This document shows, in pieces, positions 63,530-64,000 of a stretch of DNA of 64,000 nt (positions within the stretch are counted from its first letter, which is position 1; each line of letters begins with the position of its first letter). The stretch lies in the NCBI GenBank assembly GCA_902521995.1, contig CABYTO010000001.1, positions 98,149 through 162,148 on the forward strand. Direction: 5' to 3'. This DNA comes from an uncultured Prochlorococcus sp. Lineage in GTDB: Bacteria > Cyanobacteriota > Cyanobacteriia > PCC-6307 > Cyanobiaceae. Under the pieces are notes generated by a model, which ran no database searches, had not been told where the DNA came from, and saw only the letters and a list, made by a program, of their open reading frames with translations. The position numbers and the translations under genes were made by a program.

Positions 63530-64000
63530 TTATTGAGATTTACTTTTTTCTTTTAATAATTTATAAGCTATTTTCCTATCATCAAAATCAATAACTTTAT
63601 CATTGAGAATTTGATAATCTTCATGACCTTTCCCTGCAATTAAAACAATATCTTCTTTATTAGCAAATTTGATAGATTCATTTATTGCTTTAAATCTATC
63701 AATATCAATTGTTATTTTTCCTTTTTTTTCTATACCCATCAAAATATCATTTACTATTTTTTGAGGTTCTTCTGATCTTGGATTATCTGAAGTTATAAAA
63801 ACGTGATCAGAAAACTCTTCAGCTATTGCTCCCATTAAAGGCCTTTTACTACGATCTCGATCTCCTCCACAGCCAAAAACTGTTATGAGTTTCCCTTCAC
63901 AAAGTTTTTTAATTGATTGCAGAACTTTTTTTAATCCATCAGGGGTATGGGCATAATCAACAACTACTGTTGGAAGTGATCTTGAAACTGCATTATTATC
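63530..64000 (-). CDS. murE: UDP-N-acetylmuramoyl-tripeptide synthetase MurE (C-terminal part, runs off the window)
   Basis: The track shows only the last 101 residues from an internal Met. The frame stays open to the window edge, reading VVVDYAHTPDGLKKVL, then ITVFGCGGDRDRSKRPLMG before that Met. This is the Mur ligase C-terminal domain, with DNPRSEEP matching the DNPR motif that recognises meso-diaminopimelate and AGKGHEDYQ following. It adds m-DAP to UDP-MurNAc-L-Ala-D-Glu. The N terminus is outside the window. Confidence 0.95.
   Translation of the reverse strand, partial: DNNAVSRSLPTVVVDYAHTPDGLKKVLQSIKKLCEGKLITVFGCGGDRDRSKRPLMGAIAEEFSDHVFITSDNPRSEEPQKIVNDILMGIEKKGKITIDIDRFKAINESIKFANKEDIVLIAGKGHEDYQILNDKVIDFDDRKIAYKLLKEKSKSQ

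Overview
The window looks like a core-genome segment of a high-light-adapted Prochlorococcus marinus. The composition is very AT-rich (judged by eye, not computed) and genes are tightly packed with short or overlapping spacers. The gene set is that of an oxygenic phototroph: psaF/psaJ, petC/petA, a PetP-like gene, ndhB, chlG, a high-light-inducible (Hli) protein, a cyAbrB regulator and the tiny 'hyper-conserved' protein of marine picocyanobacteria. No phycobilisome genes, insertion sequences, CRISPR arrays or prophage genes are visible. Clade or strain cannot be fixed from the sequence alone.

Layout. 1-7.9 kb: a DprA/LOG-like protein, a BioD-like/DRTGG protein, an SDR enzyme, map, then a translation cluster (rplS, tRNA-Trp, hyper-conserved protein, tRNA-Asp, gltX) and a Na+/H+ antiporter. 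7.7-13.5 kb: hli, tsaD, psaF-psaJ, gmk, an NFACT/RqcH protein, tatC and DUF3067. 13.6-20.8 kb: petC-petA, lgt, cobM, a RodZ-like protein, ppx, a UbiA-type prenyltransferase and an S66 peptidase. The Rieske protein carries a twin-arginine signal and lies near tatC. 20.8-24.8 kb: ispD, fabG and a stand-alone groEL with a Gly-Met repeat tail. 24.8-32.4 kb: a DrrAB-like ABC exporter, ctaB-ctaA divergent from ctaC-ctaD-ctaE (a complete aa3-type oxidase with its heme A pathway), then cyAbrB. 32.4-40.3 kb: ribE, an Fe-S aldo/keto reductase, a solute-binding lipoprotein, cobT-like, DUF2232, a repeat-containing lipoprotein and topA. 40.4-49.8 kb: ndhB, an ABC ATPase, birA, a DUF721/DciA-like protein with a zinc-ribbon-like tail, menG, hisF, petP-like, chlG, a class A penicillin-binding protein and rsmB. 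50-58.6 kb: two small ORFs missing from the track, a photolyase/cryptochrome cluster (cryptochrome, DUF2256, DUF2805, DCC thioredoxin-like), trmH, a lone DppC-like permease, lepA, mqo and an NfuA-like protein. 58.8-62.7 kb is the most accessory part: a DUF4278 gene behind a structured GC-richer leader, an ArsM-like methyltransferase, a class V aminotransferase, several small orphan ORFs and the decayed 3' end of an ACR3-type arsenite efflux gene. An SDR gene and the 3' part of murE close the window.

Three UbiA-superfamily prenyltransferases occur here (quinone type, CtaB, ChlG), covering the quinone, heme and chlorophyll tails. Small genes absent from the ORF track and recovered by hand are: hli (58 aa), psaJ (44 aa), a 59-aa membrane protein beside fabG, 47- and 59-aa ORFs in the 49.8-50.3 kb gap, a 43-aa DUF2256 protein overlapping the cryptochrome gene, and the ACR3 remnant.

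I found no clear wholly new multi-gene system. The best leads are: (1) the photolyase cluster, whose photolyase appears to have lost most of its Fe-S cysteine motif; (2) the DciA-like protein with a four-cysteine tail; (3) the structured leader of the DUF4278 gene; (4) the arsenic-related locus with a decayed efflux pump.
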